Below are positions 53,881 to 62,199 of a DNA stretch of 64,000 bases, piece after piece. Where the stretch lies: the NCBI GenBank assembly GCA_963422675.2, contig CAXVYS010000025.1, positions 62,001-126,000 on the forward strand, read 5' to 3'. The stretch is from UBA4416 sp963422675 (GTDB taxonomy: Bacteria > Bacteroidota > Bacteroidia > B-17B0 > Aurantibacillaceae). Position 1 is the stretch's first letter. Every line of letters starts with the position of its first letter. The notes below the pieces were generated by a model. It made no database searches. It was not told the origin of the DNA and worked only from the letters and a program-made list of their open reading frames with translations. Both the position numbers and the translations under genes were made by a program.

Positions 53881-54525
53881 ATGGATACAAAAGACATTTT
53901 TGACATCACCGTTCGAACAATACGAATGCAACCTCCAATTCTGCGGGCTGACACTACAACTAAAAGACAATCGCAAATTAAAGAAGAAAAAATTGAAAGT
54001 CTTATTTCCCATGAGACATTTCTGCGTAGAGCTGCTTACAAAAACACGACAATAAAAACTGACGAGTCTTTCTTTAACGACTCAGACATGAAATCAGAAT
54101 ACTATTTAGTTATTGTTTACGACAAAACGTCAAACACTCCCCTTCTCTCGGCTCGACATTATTTTGACAAATCTATCATCGCAAAATTTCTAAAAGGCGA
54201 CAATGACTTGGAAATTGAACTCTCATACCTTGGTGAAAAATTCAATCTTGACAGCAATCCAGATAGTAAAGTATTTTTAGCCGACAGGCTTTCAGGCAAT
54301 ATTAGTAGTTCTATCTATCGTAAATATCGAAGCTACATTTTTTCCTTGTATTATTCTGAAATTGTAAACAACAACAAAAATTGCACACTTCTTTTAATGG
54401 TACGAAAAGAAAAACGCAACAAACAACTTTCTAAATATTTAAGCATAGGCTTTACTCTTCTTGGTTCGACATTACATAAGGGAAAAGAACACAGTATTAT
54501 TTTACGTGATTTAAAAAATGCCTAA
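53881..54525 (+). CDS. GNAT-like acyltransferase (putative)
   Basis: 214 residues from ATG 53881 (a GTG at 53878 directly before). The region YYLVIVYDKTSNTPLLSARHYF followed by KVFLADRLSGNIS and a C-terminal NCTLLLMVRKEKRNKQLSKYL, SIGFTLLGSTLH resembles an acyl-CoA acyltransferase or autoinducer-synthase-like fold, but similarity is weak. No signal peptide. It overlaps the ubiA start by 8 bases, so the proteins are co-translated. Possible N-acylation of a PanD-derived amine is speculation. Confidence 0.5.
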   Translation: MDTKDIFDITVRTIRMQPPILRADTTTKRQSQIKEEKIESLISHETFLRRAAYKNTTIKTDESFFNDSDMKSEYYLVIVYDKTSNTPLLSARHYFDKSIIAKFLKGDNDLEIELSYLGEKFNLDSNPDSKVFLADRLSGNISSSIYRKYRSYIFSLYYSEIVNNNKNCTLLLMVRKEKRNKQLSKYLSIGFTLLGSTLHKGKEHSIILRDLKNA

Positions 54526-55432
54526 TCTTATGGTTGAAAAGGTAAAAGCATTTTTTAAATTAGTTCGTTGGTTCCATGAAGTGGTGGTGATTTTGCCATT
54601 TCTCGGACTTTATTTTATCATTGACTATTATTCTCGACAAAGCAATGTTAGCTGCACTTTGTCCGGCTTTAATTTTACTATCCTTTGTTTATGCGTTCAG
54701 ACGCTTATTGCAGCAGGATGCGTATTAAACGATATAGTGGATAGGAATATTGACAAAATCAATAAACCAAAAACTCATATTGTCGACAACACCATTTCTT
54801 TAAAAAATGCGAGAATTATTTTTGCTTTACTCACGTTAATCATAATTGCTCTTTCCACTTATATAAGCATTTATATGTTTCCCGAATGGACTTACATAAG
54901 TTTATCAGTTTATGTTATTTCTCTCCTTTATGACTTCTACTTTAAAAGGTCTCCGTTATTAGGCAATATTCTTATGGCATTACTTACTTCATTTATTCCT
55001 CTTGTGCTTTTTTTCTTTGCAAAAGATTGTATTGGAACATTGCATAATGAAAAAATAAATGTGCTAATATATTTATATGCCGCTTTACCGTTCTTAATAA
55101 TTATTCCAAGAGAATTGAGCCTTGATATTTCTGACATCGAAGGTGACAAGGCTTGTGGTTGCAAAACTTTACCCATAATAATCGGAGTAAAAAAATCCAA
55201 ATTAATTGTCGCTGCATTTTTGCTGCTCATAATGATCATTTCTATTCCCGTTTCATATAAATATCAATATTTGACTTTTAGTATGGTCGTTGTCGACATT
55301 TTGTTATTGGCTTACATTTACAAACTCAGGACAACCGAAACAAGAATAGATTATATTAAAATAGGTAGATTTCTTTGGTTCATTATGATTCTTGGACTTG
55401 TAGCTTTTACAGTTTCGACAATCATATTGTAA
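54518..55432 (+). CDS. UbiA-family prenyltransferase
   Basis: 304 residues, about eight membrane helices. Both aspartate motifs are complete: NDIVDRNIDKINKP (first) and DISDIEGDKACGCKTLP (second), so it should be active in moving a prenyl chain to an acceptor. A nearby second ATG (54530) is a possible start. Third gene of the panD unit. The acceptor is unknown; UbiA relatives prenylate quinone precursors, haem, or natural products. Confidence 0.8.
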   Translation: MPNLMVEKVKAFFKLVRWFHEVVVILPFLGLYFIIDYYSRQSNVSCTLSGFNFTILCLCVQTLIAAGCVLNDIVDRNIDKINKPKTHIVDNTISLKNARIIFALLTLIIIALSTYISIYMFPEWTYISLSVYVISLLYDFYFKRSPLLGNILMALLTSFIPLVLFFFAKDCIGTLHNEKINVLIYLYAALPFLIIIPRELSLDISDIEGDKACGCKTLPIIIGVKKSKLIVAAFLLLIMIISIPVSYKYQYLTFSMVVVDILLLAYIYKLRTTETRIDYIKIGRFLWFIMILGLVAFTVSTIIL

Positions 55433-55443
55433 TGTCGGCAGAC

Positions 55444-55546
55444 AACAAAGCTTTTGCAAAAGCAGTCGGCCAGCCGGCGGAAAGACTCCCGATAGTTATC
55501 GGGATATTTTCGCTTTGCAAAAGTCCATTAAACATTTATCTTTGTT
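55444..55546. repeat. Nested-hairpin repeat, copy B
   Basis: AACAAAG (55444-55450)/CTTTGTT (55540-55546) outer, TTTTGCAAAAGC (55452-55463)/GCTTTGCAAAA (55512-55522) middle, palindrome TCCCGATAGTTATCGGGA (55487-55504) inner. Shares the segment TAAACATTTATCTTT with copy C. Lies right after the panD unit. Confidence 0.6.
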
Positions 55547-55551
55547 AGATA

Positions 55552-55977
55552 ATGTATAGACTTCTACTTATCATATTATTTTTTACTTGCTCTACAATGT
55601 TTGCACAGATAAAAAAACATAGTTTCATTGGACATTGGGCAGAAGGTATTTTAAATAAAGACAGCACTATATCACCAAGACCAGTTAGACTTGGCGGACC
55701 ATATAGTTTAGATATTCAAAAAGACAGTGCAATTACATTGTACAATGGTGACAACTGCGGTTTTGGATTTAGCAGAAAGGGGAGTTGGAGTTTTGACAAC
55801 ACCAACAACGTATTGACCTTTGTGTTTACAAATAGACAAGGTTACTCCAATGAGCCTGCGTCAACAGGTATTATTAATCAGACAGAAAAATACGAAATAG
55901 TGAAAATTAATTCTACTTCAATAATTCTCAAAAGTATTTATAAAGACAATAATATAACTTATATACTTATAAAATAG
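55552..55977 (+). CDS. Secreted lipocalin-like small protein
   Basis: 141 residues with a signal peptide (LLLIILFFTCSTMFAQ). The mature part (FIGHWAEGILNKD, GFSRKGSWSFDNTNNVLTFVF, IILKSIYKDN) looks like a lipocalin-type beta barrel with a glycine/tryptophan start. Possibly binds a hydrophobic ligand in the periplasm. It lies between nested-hairpin repeat copies B and C. Confidence 0.6.
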   Translation: MYRLLLIILFFTCSTMFAQIKKHSFIGHWAEGILNKDSTISPRPVRLGGPYSLDIQKDSAITLYNGDNCGFGFSRKGSWSFDNTNNVLTFVFTNRQGYSNEPASTGIINQTEKYEIVKINSTSIILKSIYKDNNITYILIK

Positions 55978-56085
55978 TATACTAATAATTATCTTTTATC
56001 AGCAGACACGAAAGTTTTGTTTTAACTAAACGCAGAAAAGAAAACGACGAAGTGGTAATACACGGTCAGAATCAGCAAGGCAAAC

Positions 56086-56168
56086 AACAAGGCATTTGCA
56101 AAAGCGGTAGTCCGCCGGATGGCGGATAATTTTCACTTTGCAAATGGCTACTAAACATTTATCTTTTT
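56086..56168. repeat. Nested-hairpin repeat, copy C
   Basis: ATTTGCAAAA (56094-56103)/TTTGCAAAT (56137-56145) with an inner stem TCCGCC-GGAT-GGCGGA (56111-56126) that differs from copies A and B. The outer arm is degenerate (AACAAGG versus CTTTTTT). Shares TAAACATTTATCTTT with copy B. Confidence 0.55.
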
Positions 56169-56277
56169 TAATAATGATTAGGCAGTCAACGGTTTCAAAT
56201 CAAAGCATTATATCGCGAAAACGTTAGCGGTAAGTTATAGAAAACGATAATAGACAAGTTCCCATAAACTGCACAAA

Positions 56278-56309
56278 AAAAGACATAAACGCTTAGGTTT
56301 ATGTCTTTT
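56278..56309 (-). terminator. Intrinsic terminator of the type IX secreted protein gene
   Basis: Nearly perfect hairpin, arms AGACATAAAC (56281-56290) and GTTTATGTCT (56297-56306), flanked by A and T runs. Works on the minus strand for the gene ending at 56335 and possibly in both directions. Confidence 0.8.
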
Positions 56310-56334
56310 GAAGAGTAAGTCAACTTGAAAAAGA

Positions 56335-58314
56335 TTATTCTAGGATGATTTTTTTAGAATACGTTTTAGTATTGCTATATACATTTACAATGTAAATTCC
56401 TTTTGAATGTCCACTAAGATCAATTTTGTACATCGGTGTTTCAGGTGTTACCTTGATGCTTTGAACTTTTCTACCCATGGCATCAAATATTTCGATGACT
56501 CCGTCTTTTATGGATTCCGTTGACAAGGTATAGATTCCTGTTCCTGGATTTGGGAAAACAGTAAAGGCTTCGTTTACTACTTCATTGTTTTCAGCTATTG
56601 AAGTAGCCATTCTGTGTCCACCATATAAATAATTATTATCGACACATAAATTGTCGACTCTTAAAGAGGTACGAGCAGTTGTGTTGTAATAAATATTATT
56701 TGCATGTTCAATGGTGGTGAGTAAATCAGCTCCGGTACCCACGTTTGCATCAATGGTAAAATATTGAGGAGAGCCGGGAGCATGAATTGTTCTGGCTGCA
56801 TTTGTAAATACTGAGATACGGCCGGTAGTTGGGCACGTTCTTTCTAAACTCACATAATTGATTTGTCCGGCACCGTAACCCTGAATGATGGGAATTCCTG
56901 TCGATGTTAAATAGGTAGTCGATAAGGCAACATCAGAACGGGATCCTCCCCATATATAAAGGTTAGTCACTGAACTTGGCCCTGTAGATAACATTTCTCC
57001 AAATCCTGCAAACACAACATCCTGATTGGTACTTAATGGATCTGAACCATCATTGGTTATTGCTGCAATGTAAGCTCCCGGGTTAAATGATGAAGTTGGA
57101 TCATATTGAAATTCAAAATCAACTCTCCACTTATCTGAAGGCAGATTTCCTATGTTTTTTGTAATTTTTTGAGACGTAAGATTGCCAGCAGATTTGTACT
57201 CTCCATATTGACCCACGGTGTTGATGTGAACATCCGTACCGGTTTGAGTCCAACCTGTTGTAGTAGAATAATCACTTGGTATATTACAATCCATAGCCGG
57301 GTTAAATACCGGAACTGTTATCTTAACCGTATTGGAAGTAATGGTGCCGCAACCATAATCAAATGTGCGGTTATAAGATGTTGTACCGCCTAATACCGGT
57401 GGATCATAATCCATAGTAGTATTGGTAAGTCCCGTAGGTGGTCCATTTTCCGGCATTTTATACCAATGATAGGTTCCAATAAATTGACCCGGGTAATTTG
57501 TAGTAGTATTACCAATGATAGCAGGATTCTGGTTTGGAGTACATAACAGTTGATCAGCACTTATTGTAGTCGGGTTATCAATATTGTCTAATACAACATC
57601 ATCTATTGCCCCGGTAGCGGTACGTTCTAATCCGGCCCATGAAACACCGCCATGCTGTAGTGTGGTGAGTACGCTGCCTCCTGTTCCGGTTAAAGGGTCA
57701 AACGATGTAAAACATAATCCCGATCCTGCTATTGGCATCGTTCTTGCAAAATCTGAAAATACATGCATTTGTAATACGTCCGGACCTATGCGTTGCAGGG
57801 TTACAAAATACAAAGTGTTTACATTTACTGCAATTCCGGTGCTATAGGCTTGTGTAGTTCCTCTTTTTGTACCAATCATAATTACTGCATTATTAGGGCT
57901 TGATGCAGATGGGGTCTGCAAAAGAACTCCAATCTGATCCTGATTAGTAGGGGGTGTTACCAGATTGACGCATTGCATATCCTGTGTTCCTGCAGTTAGT
58001 ACAGCTAACCAGTTGGCAATTCCGCTTGTTAACGGATTTGTATTGTACTGGAAAGAGAAATCCAACCTCCATGAGGTTGTCAGAGTAGGGATAGAAGGAG
58101 ACAAACTTCTGTGCATGCGCCTGAAACTATTCCCCTGGATATTGTTAAAATAAAGGAAGTTGCTTCCGTTAATACTATAACCTGATCCTGTTGTTGGCAC
58201 GTAGGTCCAGCCGGGACTACTGGCAAAGTTAAAGTTTTCTATAAATTGTGAAAACCCATTCATACTCAGGCCCACAAGGGCGCCGAGTGCGAAAATTTTT
58301 TGTTTTAGTTTCAT
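56335..58314 (-). CDS. Type IX secreted protein with C-terminal sorting domain
   Basis: 659 residues. Signal peptide (FALGALVGLSMNGFSQ). Two parallel halves, each a lectin/Lam-G-like beta domain (WRLDFSFQYNTNPLTSGI; WRVDFEFQYDPTSSFNPGAY), joined by an Ig-like Cys-containing segment. The last ~75 residues are a T9SS type A sorting domain (FTVFPNPGTGIYTLSTES, DLSGHSKGIYIVNVYS, SKKIILE). Secreted across the outer membrane, probably to the cell surface; function unknown. Confidence 0.88.
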   Translation of the reverse strand: MKLKQKIFALGALVGLSMNGFSQFIENFNFASSPGWTYVPTTGSGYSINGSNFLYFNNIQGNSFRRMHRSLSPSIPTLTTSWRLDFSFQYNTNPLTSGIANWLAVLTAGTQDMQCVNLVTPPTNQDQIGVLLQTPSASSPNNAVIMIGTKRGTTQAYSTGIAVNVNTLYFVTLQRIGPDVLQMHVFSDFARTMPIAGSGLCFTSFDPLTGTGGSVLTTLQHGGVSWAGLERTATGAIDDVVLDNIDNPTTISADQLLCTPNQNPAIIGNTTTNYPGQFIGTYHWYKMPENGPPTGLTNTTMDYDPPVLGGTTSYNRTFDYGCGTITSNTVKITVPVFNPAMDCNIPSDYSTTTGWTQTGTDVHINTVGQYGEYKSAGNLTSQKITKNIGNLPSDKWRVDFEFQYDPTSSFNPGAYIAAITNDGSDPLSTNQDVVFAGFGEMLSTGPSSVTNLYIWGGSRSDVALSTTYLTSTGIPIIQGYGAGQINYVSLERTCPTTGRISVFTNAARTIHAPGSPQYFTIDANVGTGADLLTTIEHANNIYYNTTARTSLRVDNLCVDNNYLYGGHRMATSIAENNEVVNEAFTVFPNPGTGIYTLSTESIKDGVIEIFDAMGRKVQSIKVTPETPMYKIDLSGHSKGIYIVNVYSNTKTYSKKIILE

Positions 58315-58493
58315 AATTGATTTTTTTAGTGATTAATTGTATTTCCAAATATGTAAACTAACACCTGAATAAAAAGTACAATCTTATTTACGGTGGTACT
58401 TTTCTCACGAAATGCATAAAAAAAGGCATGAACGGTAATTTCGTTTCTATTTTTTCTTATTTCTGTCAGGTGGAGGGCTAAAATCTCGAAGTT

Positions 58494-58557
58494 CGTCATC
58501 GCGAGGCACGAAGCGATCTTTAGAACAAGATTGCTTCACTATCGCTCGCAATAACGA
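58494..58557. repeat. Dispersed intergenic repeat (CGTCATCGCGAGG type)
   Basis: Inverted repeat: CGTCATCGCGAG against CTCGCAATAACG, with an inner stem GCGATCTT/AAGATTGC. This type is common in Bacteroidota intergenic DNA as a REP-like sequence. Only one copy in the window. Confidence 0.5.
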
Positions 58558-58625
58558 TCGAATGTCGCTTCGGGTGTCACTTGCCTGCCTTTTGTAAGCG
58601 GCGTAGCGGAAAGAGCCCACTATAC

Positions 58626-58643
58626 TCCCAATAGCTATCGGGA
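58626..58643. repeat. TAGCTATCGG-core palindrome
   Basis: TCCCAATAGCTATCGGGA, one mismatch from a perfect palindrome. Same core as at 38956-38975 and as the inner stem of nested-hairpin copies A and B. Confidence 0.55.
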
Positions 58644-58680
58644 TTTTGCAGGAGAGAAGCGAAAAAAGTTGCTGAAATAT

Positions 58681-59301
58681 TTACTTCTTCCTGTTTTTAA
58701 AATAAGTTATTAAAACAGGAATCGCTGTAATCACAATCAGGCCAACAACAATGTATCCTAAATAATTTTCCGTTTGCGGAAATTTAATTCCTAAAAAATA
58801 AGCAATACTGGCAATGGAACCGATCCAGGCTACTGCTCCAAGAATATTATAGATTAAAAATACTTTAAAATCAACTTTGATAACGCCGGCCAGTATAGGA
58901 GCAAACGTTCGGATAATAGGCAGAAATCGGCCAAGGATCAACGTTTTACCGCCATGCTTTTCATAAAAAGACCGTGTTGTTTCTAAATGTTTTTTTCTAA
59001 AAAAGAAACTATCCTTTTTTTTATATAATCCCTCTCCCACTTTTCTTCCAAACCAATAACCAACTATATTTCCCAAAATGGCAGCCGTTATTAGTAATAC
59101 AATTAAAGGTAAAAAGGAAACTCCGAGCAATTCGGGTTTTGTAGCACATAATAATCCCGAAATAAAGATCAGGGAATCACCCGGTAGGAAAAAGCCAATG
59201 AACAATCCTGTCTCAGAGAAAACAACCAATAACAATAGCCATAATCCACCGTAATGAATAATGCTTTGCGGATCGGTTAAAGTCTTAAGAAAATCGAACA
59301 T
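58681..59301 (-). CDS. DedA-family membrane protein
   Basis: 206 residues, about five to six hydrophobic segments. DedA/VTT domain pattern: ETGLFIGFFLPGDSLIFISGLL and GNIVGYWFGRKVGEGLY, GRFLPIIRTFAPILAG, and AWIGSIASIAYFLG. Inner-membrane protein thought to help flip undecaprenyl phosphate or phospholipids. Single gene between repeats and a TPR gene. Confidence 0.9.
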   Translation of the reverse strand: MFDFLKTLTDPQSIIHYGGLWLLLLVVFSETGLFIGFFLPGDSLIFISGLLCATKPELLGVSFLPLIVLLITAAILGNIVGYWFGRKVGEGLYKKKDSFFFRKKHLETTRSFYEKHGGKTLILGRFLPIIRTFAPILAGVIKVDFKVFLIYNILGAVAWIGSIASIAYFLGIKFPQTENYLGYIVVGLIVITAIPVLITYFKNRKK

Positions 59302-59419
59302 ATAGTAATTAAGGTAAAACTAGTTAAAGCCGCAGATAAATCATACATATTATCCTCTTTTAAATATCGCATAAAGGATGGATAATTTGTATTACTTTTG
59401 CAAAAGTACAATTAAAGCA

Positions 59420-60124
59420 ATGAAAAAAACGTTCATTCTACTTTTCACATTTACTTTACTCCTAAATAGCTATTCTCAATTAATTAAAGAATACAATGCA
59501 TGCGCTGTTGAACGATTTGATATAAAGGATTACCAGGGAGCAATAGAATACTTTAGCAGAGTCATTGAAATTAATCCTGCAGACTCCTTTGCTTACTTTG
59601 ACAGAGGAATGGTAAAAGACATTACAAAAGATTACCATGGAGCCATTACCGATTTCAGTAAAGCCATAAGTATTGATTCCACCAACGTGGATCATTATTT
59701 TTTGCGGGGAATAGTTAAAGATAAACTGGAGGATTATGAAGGAGCTTTTGCCGATTACAACAAAACCATTGAAATAGAAGAGGGCAATGCTGATGCTCAT
59801 TACTATAGAGGCAATATAAGAGCGCGCCAAAATGATTTTAAAAATGCCTTACTGGATTACACAAGAGCCATAGAAATTAATCCTGATCATTCGAAAGCCT
59901 ATTATAGCAGGGCATTGGTAAAGGAAGAACTACATGATTTACAGGGAGCTATCGCAGATTATACGAATGCTATCAGGCTCGACTCCCATAACAAAGACTA
60001 TTTTTTTAAAAGAGGAGAACTTAACCTAAAACTTGGTCGAAAAAAAAGCGGATATACTGACCTTTATGAATTCACAAAACTTGGTGGCGAACTTAGCGAC
60101 AAAAACAAAATCCCCAGCAACTGA
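59420..60124 (+). CDS. Secreted tetratricopeptide-repeat protein
   Basis: 234 residues from ATG 59420, which begins a signal peptide (KTFILLFTFTLLLNSYSQ); the frame is open a little further upstream. Five TPR units of the form DYQGAIEYFSRVIEINPADSF / DYHGAITDFSKAISIDS / DFKNALLDYTRAIEINPDHS. Periplasmic protein-interaction scaffold; partner unknown. Confidence 0.85.
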   Translation: MKKTFILLFTFTLLLNSYSQLIKEYNACAVERFDIKDYQGAIEYFSRVIEINPADSFAYFDRGMVKDITKDYHGAITDFSKAISIDSTNVDHYFLRGIVKDKLEDYEGAFADYNKTIEIEEGNADAHYYRGNIRARQNDFKNALLDYTRAIEINPDHSKAYYSRALVKEELHDLQGAIADYTNAIRLDSHNKDYFFKRGELNLKLGRKKSGYTDLYEFTKLGGELSDKNKIPSN

Positions 60125-60217
60125 ACTAATTAATTGAACTTTTATCAAAAACTCCATTTCTCTACAGTTTGTTCTTTTAGATTTGCATTACTAATTATAA
60201 AATTAACCATTTTCAGT

Positions 60218-61045
60218 ATGAAAAAACGATTACTTAAACTTACAGGTACTGTATTTTCCATATGTTTAGCGACTTCATTGTACGCTCAAACATCCGGTAC
60301 TTTAACATTTACATTTACTGAAATTGCTAAAACACCTACGTATAACGGAAATAGTCAACATGTGTTAGCAGTTTGGATTCAATCGAACACAGGAGCATTT
60401 GTAAAAACAAAATTGCGTTATGTAGGTGGAGGTACAGATGATCATTTACCTACGTGGGCTGCTAATGCCTCCTGTACAAGTGGTATAGCTACCTCTACAG
60501 GCTGTAATACTGTAGATGGAGTTACAGGGGCTACAAGAAGTTCATGGACTACTTACACCGTAAGCTGGGATGGAAAAAAGGGGGCTGCTGCAACCGGAAC
60601 ATTACAACCTGACGGCATATATAAAGTTAGTATACAATCAACATGGGATCATGGAACAGCAGGAACAGCTATAACATCCTATACCTTTACAAAAGGAGCT
60701 ACAGTAGATCATCAAACACCTGCTGCTAATGCTTATTTTTCAGGAATAATACTCGACTGGACTCCATCAGCTACGTCAACCGGTATTAATGAAAATCTTT
60801 CTAAAAATCCTGAAATTTCTGTTTATCCGAACCCAACAAATGGAGTATTAAATGTTGACTTTAAAAATGCAAGCAGCATTAAAGTGTTAAATACATTAGG
60901 TAGCGTTATTTATGAAGCAAAAACGGATCAACCAACAGAGGGCACTAAAAATATTGATTTAAGCAGCTTTTCAAATGGTATTTATTTTATAAATGTTTCA
61001 AATGGTAAAGAATCATTGAATTATAAATTCATATTAAACAAATAG
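60218..61045 (+). CDS. DUF2271 protein with predicted FMN-attachment motif and T9SS domain
   Basis: 275 residues from ATG 60218, signal peptide ending LYAQ. Residues about 28-185 are the DUF2271 domain (TLTFTFTEIAK; SQHVLAVWIQSNTGAFVKTK). It contains DGVTGATRSSW, where Thr106 fits the ApbE flavinylation pattern D-x2-(S/T)-G-A-(S/T), as known from NqrC-type proteins. A C-terminal sorting domain follows (NPEISVYPNPTNGVLNVDF; DLSSFSNGIYFINVS). Apparently a covalently flavinylated, secreted/surface protein; the ApbE gene lies next to it, convergent. The flavin link is predicted, not shown. Confidence 0.8.
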   Translation: MKKRLLKLTGTVFSICLATSLYAQTSGTLTFTFTEIAKTPTYNGNSQHVLAVWIQSNTGAFVKTKLRYVGGGTDDHLPTWAANASCTSGIATSTGCNTVDGVTGATRSSWTTYTVSWDGKKGAAATGTLQPDGIYKVSIQSTWDHGTAGTAITSYTFTKGATVDHQTPAANAYFSGIILDWTPSATSTGINENLSKNPEISVYPNPTNGVLNVDFKNASSIKVLNTLGSVIYEAKTDQPTEGTKNIDLSSFSNGIYFINVSNGKESLNYKFILNK

Positions 61046-61060
61046 CCGAATACATTTCAA

Positions 61061-61094
61061 AAAAAGCTGTTTCACTCTTATGAAACAGCTTTTT
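61061..61094. terminator. Bidirectional terminator between DUF2271 and apbE genes
   Basis: AAAAAGCTGTTTCA (61061-61074), loop CTCTTA, TGAAACAGCTTTTT (61081-61094). Near-perfect hairpin with A and T runs on both sides, between two converging genes. Confidence 0.85.
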
Positions 61095-61153
61095 TTGTTA
61101 ATATCTATTTTTCTTACCATTCATAAGAGCATCATGCTATAAGGTAATTATTA

Positions 61154-62167
61154 TTATTCTGCTTCCGATACAATAGATTGTAAACCAGGTGTTTGAAACA
61201 CCTGGTAATTACCTTTATCATCAGAATAAATTAAATAAGCCTGTAACTCCGGATGTAACAGTAAAAATGCTTTGGCTTTTTCGAGTCCCATCACCAAAAC
61301 ACCGGTTGCGTTAGCATCCGATGAAATACACTCTTTTGAAAACAGAGAAGCACTCAATAAATTGTTTTTTGTAGGATACCCTGTTTTAGGATCAATATGA
61401 TGGGCATATTTTACACCGTCCTCAATAATAAATCTACGATAATTTCCGGATGTGGCAATGGCCATATCTTCAAGCTTTACAATGGCCTTAAGTGAGTTAA
61501 GCGATTCTTTATTATCAATTGGTTTTTCAATGCCAATAGTCCAACTACTACCATTTTGTTTTTTTCCTTTTGCGTAAACTTCTCCTCCAATTTCAACCAT
61601 ATAAGATGTCAATCCTTTGGAGTTTAAAAATCCAGAAACAACATCAACAGAATAACCTTGTGCAAAAGCGTTGAAATCGAGCGACACGCGGGGATCTTTC
61701 TTGATCACTTTATTACCTTTTAATTCAATTAAATTAAATCCAACAAATGTAAGAATGCTATCAATTTTTTGTTTTTCTATTTTCTGTTTTTTTCCGGGCC
61801 CAAATCCCCATGCATTCACCAAAGGATATACGGTAGGATCAAAAGCCCCCTCTGTATTTTTCCATACTTCTTTTGCTTTATTAAAACACGCTATAAAGTA
61901 CTTGTCAACTGTTACATTTTTTTGGTTTGAATTTATTCTGGATATAATGGAAGTAGGCAAATATGTAGAAACCGATTTATCAAAATCCACAAGTATTTTT
62001 TCGATTTCTGGCTGAAAATTTCTATTTTGAATATCATAATAAATAATATGATATGTTGAGCCCTGAGCATTTCCTTCAATTTTAACAGGCTCTTGTTGCG
62101 GGTAAATAAACGTTGTAGCCAAAAGGATAAAGCCAAACGTATATCTGATTCTTTTTATAAAGCTCAT
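61154..62167 (-). CDS. apbE: ApbE-family FMN:protein flavin transferase
   Basis: 337 residues with an export signal (FGFILLATTFIYPQ). ApbE features: AQGSTYHIIYYD at the start, TEGAFDPTVYPLVNAWGFG, LDFNAFAQGYSVDVVSGFL, VEIGGEVYAKGKK, and the metal/flavin motif SSDANATGVLVMG. Transfers FMN from FAD to a Ser/Thr of target proteins in the periplasm. Likely targets nearby: the DUF2271 protein. Last gene of a minus-strand group. Confidence 0.92.
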   Translation of the reverse strand: MSFIKRIRYTFGFILLATTFIYPQQEPVKIEGNAQGSTYHIIYYDIQNRNFQPEIEKILVDFDKSVSTYLPTSIISRINSNQKNVTVDKYFIACFNKAKEVWKNTEGAFDPTVYPLVNAWGFGPGKKQKIEKQKIDSILTFVGFNLIELKGNKVIKKDPRVSLDFNAFAQGYSVDVVSGFLNSKGLTSYMVEIGGEVYAKGKKQNGSSWTIGIEKPIDNKESLNSLKAIVKLEDMAIATSGNYRRFIIEDGVKYAHHIDPKTGYPTKNNLLSASLFSKECISSDANATGVLVMGLEKAKAFLLLHPELQAYLIYSDDKGNYQVFQTPGLQSIVSEAE

Positions 62168-62199
62168 AAATAAAGTTTATGTATTTAAAACAACGTTCT

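Larger units (their letters stand above)
55978..56334. other. Intergenic region with repeat copy C and cassette-like boundary
   Basis: No gene. Holds the third nested-hairpin repeat (56086-56168), a boundary-like stretch ACGTTAGCGGTAAG (about 56221-56234) resembling intergenic junctions I associate with Bacteroidota gene-cassette regions, and the terminator at 56278-56309. The attC interpretation is inference. Confidence 0.5.
58315..58680. other. Intergenic region with two palindromic repeats
   Basis: No gene seen. The left part should contain the promoter of the minus-strand secreted-protein gene. The right part holds two dispersed repeats (58494-58557, 58626-58643). Confidence 0.5.

Noticed and set aside
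53248..56168. Repeats as a CRISPR array
   Set aside because: Only three copies, unequal lengths, with genes between them and no regular spacers.
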